A stretch of DNA of 64,000 nucleotides from Acetanaerobacterium elongatum (lineage in GTDB: Bacteria > Bacillota > Clostridia > Oscillospirales > Ruminococcaceae). How positions within the stretch are numbered: the stretch's first letter is position 1; each line of letters begins with the position of its first letter. The DNA lies in NCBI RefSeq assembly GCF_900103835.1, contig NZ_FNID01000008.1, forward strand, positions 28,663-92,662. Direction: 5' to 3'. Both the position numbers and the translations under genes were made by a program. Below the pieces are notes generated by a model. That model saw only the letters and a program-made list of their open reading frames with translations, ran no database searches and was not told the DNA's origin. Of the stretch, positions 33,414 to 41,396 are shown in pieces.

Positions 33414-34487
33414 ATGAAAAAAGCATTTAAAATAGGCTCTGTAGTGTTAAGCGTTCTTTTAACGGCGGCTATGTTTACCGCCTGCGCCTCTACCGCACCC
33501 GCCGCGTCGTCTTCTTCAGCGGCCTCTGAGGCTTCTGCCGCTTCCTCCGAAGCTGCTTCCCCGGCTCAGCCCGCCGCAGGCGAGAAGCTGAAGATCGGCG
33601 TGATTCAGTACGCTACCCATCCGTCGCTTGATAACTGCTACACCGGCTTTGTAAAGGGCTTAGAGGAAGCAGGCTTTAAGAACGGCGAGAATATAGAGAT
33701 CGACTTCCAAAACGCCATGGCGCAGATGGAAACCTCCGATCAGATTGCCAAGACCATGGCCTCTAAGGGCTACAATTTGATTATGGGTATTGCTACCCCC
33801 TCGGCTGTTTCCGCATTCTCCGCCACCCGCGGCACCGACATTCCCGTTGTGTTCTGCGCGGTAAGCGACCCTGTTGCAGCCGGCCTTGTAAAGTCCACCG
33901 AGGCTCCCGGCGCCAACTGCACCGGTACCTCTGACGTGCTGAACCTGGACGCGCAGCTTAAGCTCATCCGTGCGCTGCAGCCCAACGCCAAGAAGGTAGG
34001 CATCCTTTACACCACCAGCGAGGCAAACTCCGTTTCTCAGCTGGCTGAGATTAAAAAGCTTGCCCCGACCTATAATTTTGAGATTGTTGAGCAGGGCGTT
34101 CAGAGCGCTTCGGATATCCCGCAATCGGCTGCCTCCCTTGCCGCGAAGGTAGACTGCATCAACAACTTTACCGATAACAACGTGGTGGAGAACCTTTCCG
34201 TTTTGCTGCAGCAGGCAAAGGCCAACAACATCCCCGTTTACGGCTCGGAGATTGAGCAGGTAAAGAACGGGTGCCTTGCCGCCGAGAGCATTGACTACGT
34301 GGCGCTGGGCAGCCAGACCGGCAAGATGGCCGCACGCATCCTGAAGGGTGAAAAGGCCGAGACCATCGCGGTTGAAAAGGTGAAGGACACCAAGCCGGTA
34401 GTGAACACCGCTGTACTGGACAGCTTTAAGATTACCCTGCCCGAGGCTTACAAGAGCGCGGAGCAGGTTACTACAACGGCAAAATAA
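33414..34487 (+). CDS. trpX: Tryptophan-type ABC transporter substrate-binding lipoprotein
   Basis: A 357-residue lipoprotein of the COG2984/ABC_sub_bind family. Lipobox in LTAAMFTAC, Ser/Ala-rich tether, then a two-lobe periplasmic-type fold (KIGVIQYATHPSLDNCYTGF; NLIMGIATPSA; KKVGILYTTSEANS). It would capture an amino acid outside the membrane for the importer encoded downstream. The Trp T-box in its leader supports tryptophan as ligand, as proposed for TrpXYZ systems in Firmicutes. ATG 33414 lies 11 nt after AAGGAGA; TTG at 33405 is too close. An 800-nt repeat array separates it from the permease gene. Confidence 0.88.
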   Translation: MKKAFKIGSVVLSVLLTAAMFTACASTAPAASSSSAASEASAASSEAASPAQPAAGEKLKIGVIQYATHPSLDNCYTGFVKGLEEAGFKNGENIEIDFQNAMAQMETSDQIAKTMASKGYNLIMGIATPSAVSAFSATRGTDIPVVFCAVSDPVAAGLVKSTEAPGANCTGTSDVLNLDAQLKLIRALQPNAKKVGILYTTSEANSVSQLAEIKKLAPTYNFEIVEQGVQSASDIPQSAASLAAKVDCINNFTDNNVVENLSVLLQQAKANNIPVYGSEIEQVKNGCLAAESIDYVALGSQTGKMAARILKGEKAETIAVEKVKDTKPVVNTAVLDSFKITLPEAYKSAEQVTTTAK

Positions 34488-34579
34488 TCACAGCTTATTT
34501 CTAATAATTCGATACGGGTTACATGCATCATTCCGCAGGGGCAGGCAACTGTTGCTGCGGTTTGGTGTGTTAGGGCGGA

Positions 34580-35260
34580 TATACTATGTAGGGGCGGGCA
34601 TTCGGCAGGATTGTAGGGGCGAACTGTGTTCGCCCGTGGTCTCACCGAACGCTGTATGAATACCGCGGGCGATTGATAATCGCCCCTACAAGCGCCTGCG
34701 GTCTTAACAAGCGCCGCATAATACCGCGACAGGCCAATGGCCTCCCCTACAAGCGCCTGTGATCTCGCCGTATAATGGCCACGGAAAGACCGCGGACGGC
34801 CGATGGCCGCCCCTACGAATGCCCGGAGTCTAACCGAGCGCCGCATAATACCGCGGGAGGCCAATGGCCTCCCCTACAAGCGCCGCGCATGGAATCGCAT
34901 AAAGGGGCGTCGAGGACGCCGCCCCTACAATTTACCGTTACCGTACCGTAGGGGCGGGGTTCCCGCCCGCGGTTCAAAATTTGCGTGATTTCGGAACGGC
35001 ACAGGGGCCGCTTCCTACCAATAACGGGGAATGCAGGCAGGGGCGAAGCCCCTGCCGAATATCCCACTTAAGCGAAAATAGGCCTTATACCGATGCTGCC
35101 CGATGCGCGGGAGGGGGTTGGGGGTGGGTTTTCGCAAGGCCGGTAAGAATCTAGGCGGAACCGTCAAGACCGTTCCCTACAGGCGCGAAATTCAAGTTTC
35201 TCAGGGCAGACACACGGGTCTGCCCCTACATCATTATCTTGCTCCTGATTCTCCCCTCTC
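34580..35260. repeat. Array of about ten palindromic repeats inside the trpXYZ operon
   Basis: Non-coding gap of 800 nt. Hairpins in order (approximate): GTAGGGGCGAACTGTGTTCG (34615), GGGCGATTGATAATCGCCC (34668), GGCCAATGGCC (34732), GGACGGCCGATGGCC (34795), GGGAGGCCAATGGCCTCCC (34855), GGGGCGTCGAGGACGCC (34903), GTAGGGGCGGGGTTCCCGCC (34949), GGCAGGGGCGAAGCCCCTGCC-type stem (35036), a G-rich run with four G tracts (35109-35128), GGAACCGTCAAGACCGTTCC (35157) and GGGCAGACACACGGGTCTGC (35211). Most carry CCCTAC on the 3' side, or GTAGGG when inverted. No gene is supported here. Confidence 0.85.
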
Positions 35261-35287
35261 ACTTCTGCAAGGAAAGGTCGTTTTGCC

Positions 35288-36229
35288 ATGACTGAGCTGC
35301 TCAACATTCTGAAGGTCACGCTGGAGGAGGGCTTTATGTATGCCCTGCTTGCCCTCGGCGTGTACATTACCTACAGCATCCTGGACTTCCCCGATCTTTC
35401 GGTGGACGGCACCGTGCCGTTTGGCGCAGTGATTACCGGCGTGCTGATTACGATGGGGGTAAACCCCTGGCTGTGCGTGCTGATCTCGTTTTTGGCGGGG
35501 GCACTGGCGGGCAGCGTTACGGGGCTTTTGCATGTAAAGCTTAAGATACGCCCGCTTTTATGCGGCATTCTGGTGATGACGGCGCTTTTATCCATCAACC
35601 TTGTTATTCTGATGGCGGGCACCGGCGGCAAGACGATTGTATCGTTCTTTAACCTGCCCACCATCTTCAGCGACCTGCCCGCGAGCCTGATTCCCCAGAA
35701 GATTCTGGGCTTTCAGCTGACGGCGCTCTTTGTTACTCTGCTGCTGGCGCTCATCAGCAAGCTGGGGCTGGATGCCTACCTTTCCACCAAGTCGGGCCTG
35801 CTGCTTCGGGCCACCGGCAGCAACCAGCAGTATGTTACCATGCTGGCGCGCGACCCCGGACGCATGAAGGTGCTCGGCCTTGCCATCGGCAACGGCTTTG
35901 CGGGGCTTGCAGGCTCGGTAATTGCACAGCAGAAGGGCTCGGCAGACCTTTCGATGGGCCCGGGCATGGTGGTAATAGGCTTGGCCTCGGTAATCATCGG
36001 GTTAAGCTTGTTTAAAAAGGTGCGCTTTTTAAAGGCGACCACCAAGGTGCTGTTCGGTGCGCTGCTCTACAAGGCCTGCCTTTCGGCGGCGCTGGCGCTG
36101 GGGCTGCCCACGCAGTACCTTAAGCTGTTGATGGCGGTTATCTTCACCATCGCACTGGTTAGCAGCAACATTTTAAAGAAGGGCGCACGCAGAGCGGCCC
36201 TCACGGAAGGGAGTATCGCAGATGCTTGA
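35288..36229 (+). CDS. trpY: Tryptophan-type ABC transporter permease
   Basis: A 313-residue permease of the COG4120 family, distantly like branched-chain amino acid permeases, with about eight to nine membrane helices. Typical segments: YSILDFPDLSVDGT near the N-terminus, KSGLLLRATGSNQQYVTMLARDP as the coupling region facing the ATPase, and NGFAGLAGSVIAQQKGSADLSMGPGM. It should form the membrane channel of the importer. The ATG at 35288 follows AAGGAAAGG. It overlaps the ATPase gene by 8 nt. It is far (800 nt) from the binding-protein gene, so transcription must cross the repeat array or restart. Confidence 0.9.
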   Translation: MTELLNILKVTLEEGFMYALLALGVYITYSILDFPDLSVDGTVPFGAVITGVLITMGVNPWLCVLISFLAGALAGSVTGLLHVKLKIRPLLCGILVMTALLSINLVILMAGTGGKTIVSFFNLPTIFSDLPASLIPQKILGFQLTALFVTLLLALISKLGLDAYLSTKSGLLLRATGSNQQYVTMLARDPGRMKVLGLAIGNGFAGLAGSVIAQQKGSADLSMGPGMVVIGLASVIIGLSLFKKVRFLKATTKVLFGALLYKACLSAALALGLPTQYLKLLMAVIFTIALVSSNILKKGARRAALTEGSIADA

Positions 36230-36995
36230 GTTTGAAAAAATCGTGAAGCTCTTTAACGCCGGTACCCCCGACGAGGTGGCGCTGTTTGACGGCTTTGATT
36301 TTAGGGTGGAAAAGGGCGAGTTTGTGTCGATTATCGGCTCCAACGGCTCGGGCAAGACTACGCTTTTAAACCTTGCCTGCGGCTCGCTGCCGATAGACGG
36401 CGGCAGCATACGCTTTAACGGCAGGGATATTACCCGGGAAAGTGAGCACAGGCGCGCTCAGTTCATCGGGCGCGTGTTTCAAGACCCGCAGAAGGGCTCG
36501 TGCGGCGACCTTACCATTTTAGAGAACATGGCGCTTGCCGACAACAAAAAGGGCGTGTATGCCCTGGGGCGCGCCATTAACCGCAGGCGTATCGATTACT
36601 ACCGCAGCCTGCTGGAGCCCTGCGGCATGGGGCTGGAGAACCGCTTAAACGTGCCGGCTTCTACCCTTTCGGGCGGGCAGCGTCAGGCGCTTGCGCTGGT
36701 GATTGCGGGCATGACCGATATCGAGCTGCTGATCTTAGACGAGCACACCGCGGCGCTCGACCCCAAGTCGTCTGAAACGGTGATGGAGCTTACCGACAAG
36801 CTGGTGAAGGAGAAGAAGGTTACCACGCTGATGGTGACGCATAATCTGCGCTTTGCCTTAAACTACGGCACCCGCCTGGTGATGATGCACGAGGGCCACT
36901 GTGTGATGGATGTAAGCGGCACCGCGAAGCAGGCGACCTCGATTGACGCGGTGCTCAAGGTGTTTAATGAGATTAGCATTGAGTGCGGGAACTAG
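36222..36995 (+). CDS. trpZ: Tryptophan-type ABC transporter ATP-binding protein
   Basis: A 257-residue ATPase of the COG1101 family that powers the importer. Walker A GSNGSGKTT (40-47), signature LSGGQRQ, Walker B ELLILDEHTAALDP, and H-loop MVTHN are all present. In this subfamily the residue after the Walker B Asp is Glu-His, as here (DEH). It overlaps the permease gene by 8 nt and is followed by a terminator at 37012-37042, closing the operon. Confidence 0.92.
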   Translation: MLEFEKIVKLFNAGTPDEVALFDGFDFRVEKGEFVSIIGSNGSGKTTLLNLACGSLPIDGGSIRFNGRDITRESEHRRAQFIGRVFQDPQKGSCGDLTILENMALADNKKGVYALGRAINRRRIDYYRSLLEPCGMGLENRLNVPASTLSGGQRQALALVIAGMTDIELLILDEHTAALDPKSSETVMELTDKLVKEKKVTTLMVTHNLRFALNYGTRLVMMHEGHCVMDVSGTAKQATSIDAVLKVFNEISIECGN

Positions 36996-37011
36996 GCAAG
37001 CTTAAAAAACG

Positions 37012-37042
37012 GCATCGCGTATGAACTGCGCGGTGCTTTTTT
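37012..37042 (+). terminator. Terminator of the trpXYZ operon
   Basis: GCATCGCG (37012-37019) pairs with CGCGGTGC (37029-37036, one G-U), preceded by an A run and followed by six T. Confidence 0.8.
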
Positions 37043-37082
37043 GATTTTTCGACAAGAAATGCCACAATTTCCCGCTTTACTG

Positions 37083-37111
37083 TTGAAAAGCGTCAGCGTT
37101 AGTGCTAATAT
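37083..37111 (+). promoter_or_regulatory. Promoter of the LytTR two-component genes
   Basis: TTGAAA at 37083-37088 and TAATAT at 37106-37111, 17 bp apart. TATACT at 37112-37117 is an alternative -10. Confidence 0.5.
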
Positions 37112-37128
37112 TATACTGGTATATCTTT

Positions 37129-37248
37129 ATGATGTGGGGGAACAGCCCAAAACATATCCTCTATAAGTATCAGCAGCCCCCGGCCGGCAGGAACTCGTTT
37201 GTGAAAGGTAATTGCATTATTGAGCATTACAGAGGTGACTTTAAGTGA
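37129..37248 (+). CDS. Possible 39-residue upstream peptide
   Basis: ATG at 37129 opens a 39-codon frame (starting MMWGNSPKHILYKYQQ) that ends at TGA 37246-37248, overlapping the GTG start of the response regulator. The start lies a few bases after the promoter, so it would be leaderless. No Shine-Dalgarno site is present. The stop/start overlap could couple translation. I cannot show that it is real; it may be a chance frame. Confidence 0.2.
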   Translation: MMWGNSPKHILYKYQQPPAGRNSFVKGNCIIEHYRGDFK

Positions 37249-37955
37249 TTACCATATTATGCTGTGACGATAACGCAGAGCAGCTGAAGCTGTTAGAGGC
37301 CGAGCTTTCTGCACTGGATATAGGAGAGCCGATAAATCCGTACTATTTTACAACCGGAGAGGAACTGCTGGATTACGCGGCACACCACGGAAACGCCGTG
37401 GATATGGTTATCTGCGATATCCTTTTAGACGAAAAAAACGGCATTAAGCTTGCGGGCTTAATCAAGCAGCAGTTTCCGCACATACAGGTAATCTTCATGT
37501 CGTCGTTTGACCAGCTGATTGAGGATACCTACCATGTGGACCATATCTCGTTTTTAAAGAAGCCGGTTCGGCGGGAGCGGCTGATGTTATCGATAAAAAA
37601 GGCCGCGGCTGCGGCGAAGGCCAAGCGAGGGCTATTTATAACGGTGCGCTGCAAGGGGGCAGTAAAGAAGCTGGATATCTCGAAAATTCTGTATGTGGAG
37701 GCTCACCTGCGGGAGGTAAGGATTGTAACCGAGGTGGAGAGTGTGGTTGCGAACAACCGTTTTTCGGAGGTAAGCGCCATGCTGGATAACCGGTTTATCA
37801 ACTGCCACAAAAGCTATCTGGTAAATATCGATAAGGTAAGCCAGATTTACCGCCTGCAGTTTATTTTAAAGAATGATATGGTTATTCCCATCGCCATGGC
37901 ACGCTATGATGAGGTGCGCAAGCAGTACATGACCTACCTTGGAGCGGAGCTGTAG
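37245..37955 (+). CDS. LytTR family response regulator (AgrA/VirR-like)
   Basis: A 236-residue regulator. Receiver domain 1-120: acidic pair in CCDDN (D8, D9), phospho-acceptor D58 (MVICDILLDEKNG), and the conserved Lys in SFLKKPV. LytTR DNA-binding domain about 130-232 (VRCKGAVKKLDISKILYVEAHLREV; NRFINCHKSYLVNIDKV). The receiver is intact. Start is GTG at 37245 with AGAGGTGA before it. It is followed by a GHKL sensor kinase 62 nt downstream, the usual Agr-type pairing, although no agrB/agrD genes are seen here. Confidence 0.9.
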   Translation: MITILCCDDNAEQLKLLEAELSALDIGEPINPYYFTTGEELLDYAAHHGNAVDMVICDILLDEKNGIKLAGLIKQQFPHIQVIFMSSFDQLIEDTYHVDHISFLKKPVRRERLMLSIKKAAAAAKAKRGLFITVRCKGAVKKLDISKILYVEAHLREVRIVTEVESVVANNRFSEVSAMLDNRFINCHKSYLVNIDKVSQIYRLQFILKNDMVIPIAMARYDEVRKQYMTYLGAEL

Positions 37956-38016
37956 GCCTTAAAAACTGAACAAACAGTTATTATCGGATAAATGCGCAGC
38001 GTTGGAGGGAAACCCA

Positions 38017-39300
38017 TTGAATGCGGACGAGGTTGCCTGGATTGTTGCCCTTGCCGTGCTGTCGGGAGTTCTGCGTGTATGCCTCTATAACCGCGTCTTT
38101 ATCCCACGCTTCGGGCGGCTGAACTACCTTGCGGGCTGCCTGATTGCGGTGGGCTTTGCCCTGTTGCGCCTTTACACCAATGCGTCCGGTGCTGCCAGCA
38201 TGGCTTTAAGCCTTTGCGTAATGGCAGCGATATTTGCCATTTACCAAAGTAAGCCTGCGGTATTTGTTATTGTTCATTTCGGTTTAATAATGTTTCAGCT
38301 GCTGGTTTTCAGCTTATTAACCATAAGCCCGTGGCATAGCAGGTATATCAATCATCTGTGGCTGCTGCGCATTTTGCTCGTGGCTGAAATTATACCGATA
38401 GCCTGCTGCATAGCGGCAGGACCAAGACTTCTTTCCTACATAAAAGGGATAGACGAAGCGGCGGCGAAAATAGCATTGGTGTTGCCGCTGTTTTCGCTGT
38501 TTCTGTTTTCGGGGGCATACTTGATGGGAATAATCGACCTTCTTAACGATCAGCAGAAGGGCTACGGCATACTGATAGCGCTTTCCATAGCGGGGATACT
38601 GCAGATTATTGCGATTGTGCTGTTTTACCAAAACCGGCTGCGCAGGCAGCGTATTGCGTTCATGCAACAGCAGCTTGCCCTGCAGCAGGCACATTATCGC
38701 AGCCTGTATAGCTGCCTTAACGATCTGGGGAGTATCCGCATGAAGTCCTGCGAGCTGATTGCGCAGCTATCCCGGCAGCTTGATGAGGGCAGCTATGACG
38801 AGGCATTGGCGGTTGTTGAAGAAATCTCGAGTGGAATTGAACTGTCCGGAAGCATGCAGGTGTGCCGAAACAAAATGATCAATGCGCTGCTTTCGCACAA
38901 GTTTGGCGAGGCAAAACGGCAGGGCATTACCTGTGAGTTTGAGGTGACGCTCAACGAGAGCACCGGTGTGGATGATATCAGCCTGTGCAGCATCTTCGGA
39001 AATATTATGGATAACGCGATTCGGGCCTGTGGCATGCTGAAAGCCGGAGAGCCGAAAGTTATCACGCTTAAATGTGCGGAGATTGCCGGGATGTTGATTA
39101 TCAAGCAGGAGAACCCGCTGCCCGAGGGGTTTACCTTAACTGGCAGCGCCCCCGAGACCACCAAGCCGGATAAGCAAAAGCACGGCATCGGCACCAAGAT
39201 ACTTTCCCGTGTTGCCGCGCGGTATGACGGGACGGTAGATTTTAGCGTAAAAGACAACCGGTTCTGCGTGACGGTGATGCTGATTCCGAAGCGGGATTGA
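38017..39300 (+). CDS. GHKL sensor kinase (AgrC-like) lacking the phospho-acceptor His
   Basis: A 427-residue membrane sensor. The N-terminal about 215 residues form six or seven membrane helices, then a coiled coil (QQQLALQQAHYRSL), a dimerisation/phospho-transfer region, and a GHKL ATPase domain with N-box IFGNIMDNAIRAC and G-box KHGIGTKIL. In AgrC-type kinases the helix reads R-H-D-x-x-N-H-L; here it reads IRMKSCEL, with M242-K243 in place of His-Asp. The partner receiver at 37245 keeps its Asp. TTG at 38017 is the best start (GGAGGG 7 nt upstream); the TTG at 38002 overlaps that site. Confidence 0.85.
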   Translation: MNADEVAWIVALAVLSGVLRVCLYNRVFIPRFGRLNYLAGCLIAVGFALLRLYTNASGAASMALSLCVMAAIFAIYQSKPAVFVIVHFGLIMFQLLVFSLLTISPWHSRYINHLWLLRILLVAEIIPIACCIAAGPRLLSYIKGIDEAAAKIALVLPLFSLFLFSGAYLMGIIDLLNDQQKGYGILIALSIAGILQIIAIVLFYQNRLRRQRIAFMQQQLALQQAHYRSLYSCLNDLGSIRMKSCELIAQLSRQLDEGSYDEALAVVEEISSGIELSGSMQVCRNKMINALLSHKFGEAKRQGITCEFEVTLNESTGVDDISLCSIFGNIMDNAIRACGMLKAGEPKVITLKCAEIAGMLIIKQENPLPEGFTLTGSAPETTKPDKQKHGIGTKILSRVAARYDGTVDFSVKDNRFCVTVMLIPKRD

Positions 39301-39484
39301 AAAGAAGTGCCCTGCCCGGGGGGCATTGTTATGAGTATGATTCTGCGCGCTTGAAAGAAGCCAACCGCTGAAAAACTTGATGGACGGAGGCAGGTTTTTT
39401 ATTCTCTGTTTTTGTGGGGGTATCACTAATCTGCTTTTTTGTGCAAAAAATGTGTGAAATACGCCCTTTTTGGATAGGCGGCAG

Positions 39485-39514
39485 TTGACATTACCGGTAA
39501 CTTGGCTGTAATAT
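39485..39514 (+). promoter_or_regulatory. Promoter with palindromic spacer for the small Cys-rich gene
   Basis: TTGACA at 39485-39490 and TAATAT at 39509-39514, 18 bp apart. The spacer contains the perfect palindrome TTACCGGTAA (39491-39500), a possible operator. The rest of 39301-39638 shows no gene. Confidence 0.6.
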
Positions 39515-39638
39515 AGAATATACGGTCGACAACCGGGAATATAACCTTTTTTGACACAACACAAATACCGTTTTATTAAACTTAGGCATATCCTATCGCT
39601 GAACTGTAGCATAGTCGATTATGAAAAGAGGTATTGTG

Positions 39639-39824
39639 ATGAAGCTAGTGCCAAATGATTGTATGCGTTGCCGCTGTAACAGTTGCGTATTTCTTGAAGT
39701 ATGCCCTGACATACCGGAGGCGGATGTGAAAACAAAAAGATCGCCTTGTTCGGATTGCAAACAGGGTGAAAGATATAAGCCGACTGAAAAGGCGCCCTGC
39801 CCCAATTATAAGCGGGCGGAATGA
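39639..39824 (+). CDS. Small Cys-rich protein of unknown function
   Basis: A 61-residue protein with nine cysteines, mostly in the pattern CMRCRCNSC, VCPD, CSDC and CPNY. This spacing suggests a zinc or iron-sulfur site rather than disulfides, since no signal peptide is present. ATG at 39639 is preceded by AGAGG at 8 nt; the ATG at 39621 lacks a site. A well-formed promoter lies upstream. No family is recognised. It is a single-gene unit; what controls it is unknown. Confidence 0.6.
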   Translation: MKLVPNDCMRCRCNSCVFLEVCPDIPEADVKTKRSPCSDCKQGERYKPTEKAPCPNYKRAE

Positions 39825-40017
39825 CGCTTGATGCAAACCCTATCTTTGTAGCCGGTACATAGTAAGGTGCAGGCTTAAACGATGAAGGAGCTTGTGGGCG
39901 GGCTGCGGCTTGAGGACGGAAGCGGCACGCCGAAAACGGAGGGCTCCCTCGTCTATGAAGACGAGCTTCACCAGTGCCCGGCAGCTTACGCATTGATAAC
40001 CGGAGCGATGAAATCAG

Positions 40018-40058
40018 GAGCAGGTACCGGCCGTTATGGTTGGTACCTGCTCGTTTTT
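40018..40058 (+). terminator. Rho-independent terminator
   Basis: A perfect 11-bp stem GAGCAGGTACC (40018-40028) / GGTACCTGCTC (40042-40052) followed by GTTTTT. It closes the small Cys-rich gene unit. The stretch 39825-40017 holds no supported gene. Confidence 0.9.
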
Positions 40059-40172
40059 AACCCGTTTCTATCAGCAGCTGCCGGCCGCAGATACTTTTAT
40101 GCCTGCCCTTGCTGCGGGGACGGCTGATTCTTAATCTTTTGGCTGACGCATATAATTTCTAAGGTGATAATT

Positions 40173-40700
40173 ATGCGTTGGTTGACGGTTATAGCTTTAG
40201 AGATTGCGGGTTTTGTGTTTGTAGTTATTACAGGAACGCTGCTGCATTTTGCGTATCGGTGGCTGGGCGAAAGCCCTGTGGCGGGTGCGTTTTGCCCGGT
40301 GAACGAAAGCGTGTGGGAACACCTGAAGCTGCTGTTTTTCCCCATGCTTTTCTATTCCGTGGCGGAGTACCTTTCATTCGGAAGGCATGTTGAAAGCTTT
40401 ATCGGAGCCAAGACGGTAGGCATCCTTGTGGGGATGATTACGATTGTTGCGGTGTTCTACACCTACAGCGGCATTGCGGGAACACACTACCTGTGGGCGG
40501 ATATACTGACCTTTATTATCGGGGTGGCTGCGGCGTATTTCATCAGCTTTATAATCCTGAAGAAGGGGTATGTGATACCTGACTGTGTGGGCGTGGCGTT
40601 GATTGCGGCTGCCGCCTGCTTTGTGGTGTTTACCTTTTTTCCGCCGCCGCTTGCGCTGTTTCGCGACCCCATAACAGGGGGATACGGGAGGGTTTTATAA
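40173..40700 (+). CDS. DUF6512 family membrane protein
   Basis: A 175-residue protein with five hydrophobic segments. The motif AFCPVNESVWEHLKLLFFPM after the first helix is the hallmark of this uncharacterised family of clostridial membrane proteins. I chose ATG 40173 with AAGGTGAT upstream; GTG 40164 is also possible. It stands between a terminator and the TetR gene promoter, so it is probably monocistronic. Function unknown. Confidence 0.75.
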   Translation: MRWLTVIALEIAGFVFVVITGTLLHFAYRWLGESPVAGAFCPVNESVWEHLKLLFFPMLFYSVAEYLSFGRHVESFIGAKTVGILVGMITIVAVFYTYSGIAGTHYLWADILTFIIGVAAAYFISFIILKKGYVIPDCVGVALIAAAACFVVFTFFPPPLALFRDPITGGYGRVL

Positions 40701-40721
40701 GGTAAAGGCGGGCAAATTGTC

Positions 40722-40760
40722 TTGACATCACGGCGCAAACGTGCTAATTTATAAATGAGC
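40722..40760 (+). promoter_or_regulatory. Promoter of the tetR gene with operator half-site
   Basis: TTGACA at 40722-40727 and TAATTT at 40745-40750, 17 bp apart. AAATGAGC at 40753-40760 immediately downstream is identical to the left arm of the palindrome at 41397-41416, suggesting that the TetR protein represses its own gene. Confidence 0.65.
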
Positions 40761-40772
40761 AGGTGATTACTT

Positions 40773-41366
40773 ATGCAGTACAAAAAAGAGGAACTGATGG
40801 CGGTGATTTTGCAAAACGCCGAGCGGGAGTTCATGCACAAGGGGTATCAGAATGCGTCGCTGCGGGTGATTGCGAAGAACTCCGGCACCACCATCGGGAA
40901 CCTGTACCACTACTTTGAGAACAAAGAGGCGCTGTTTGAAACACTGGTGAAACCGGAGTATGACGCGTTTATCTATTTGATTCAAAACCATTCGGGCGAG
41001 ATGATTCCAGAGGAGATTGTACAGAGCCGTGATGTGCGGGTGTGGAGGGCCTTTTTGCGGGAGTGGATGCAGTCGGTTGCACTGGTGTTCACCAACCGGT
41101 TTTATATCCTGCTGCAAAAGAGCGAGGGCAGCCGGTTTGCGAAAACGAGAGCGGAGTTTATGAAGGTGCTGACGGAGCATTTTATCGAGCATCTTAAAGA
41201 GACCGATATCCCGATTGCCCCCGAGATGGGCGCGGTAATTGCCGAGCAGCTTTTGAGCGGGGTGCTGTATGTAATTGCGCATTACGACGACCCCGAAACG
41301 CAGCTGACCTTAATCTGCGACACCTTTTTGTTTGTGGTGGCAGGGGTAATCAGGCTGCTGGAATAG
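40773..41366 (+). CDS. TetR/AcrR family transcriptional regulator
   Basis: A 197-residue repressor. The N-terminal helix-turn-helix is clear (AVILQNAEREFMHKGYQNASLRVIAKNSGTT with GNLYHYFENKEALF following). The C-terminal helical domain should bind an unknown ligand. ATG at 40773 follows AGGTGAT. It is adjacent to a two-permease ABC exporter, and matching palindromic sequences lie in both promoter regions. The likely role is ligand-induced release of the exporter genes. Confidence 0.9.
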   Translation: MQYKKEELMAVILQNAEREFMHKGYQNASLRVIAKNSGTTIGNLYHYFENKEALFETLVKPEYDAFIYLIQNHSGEMIPEEIVQSRDVRVWRAFLREWMQSVALVFTNRFYILLQKSEGSRFAKTRAEFMKVLTEHFIEHLKETDIPIAPEMGAVIAEQLLSGVLYVIAHYDDPETQLTLICDTFLFVVAGVIRLLE

Positions 41367-41396
41367 TTTTGGAAACCGACCTTTGTGTTCATTAAA

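Noticed and set aside
34580..35260. Possible CRISPR array
   Set aside because: The palindromes vary in sequence and spacing, and there are no constant repeats, unique equal-length spacers or cas genes.
39882..40127. 81-residue ORF between the small Cys-rich gene and the DUF6512 gene
   Set aside because: Runs through the perfect terminator at 40018-40058, has no ribosome site, and its residue pattern is not protein-like.
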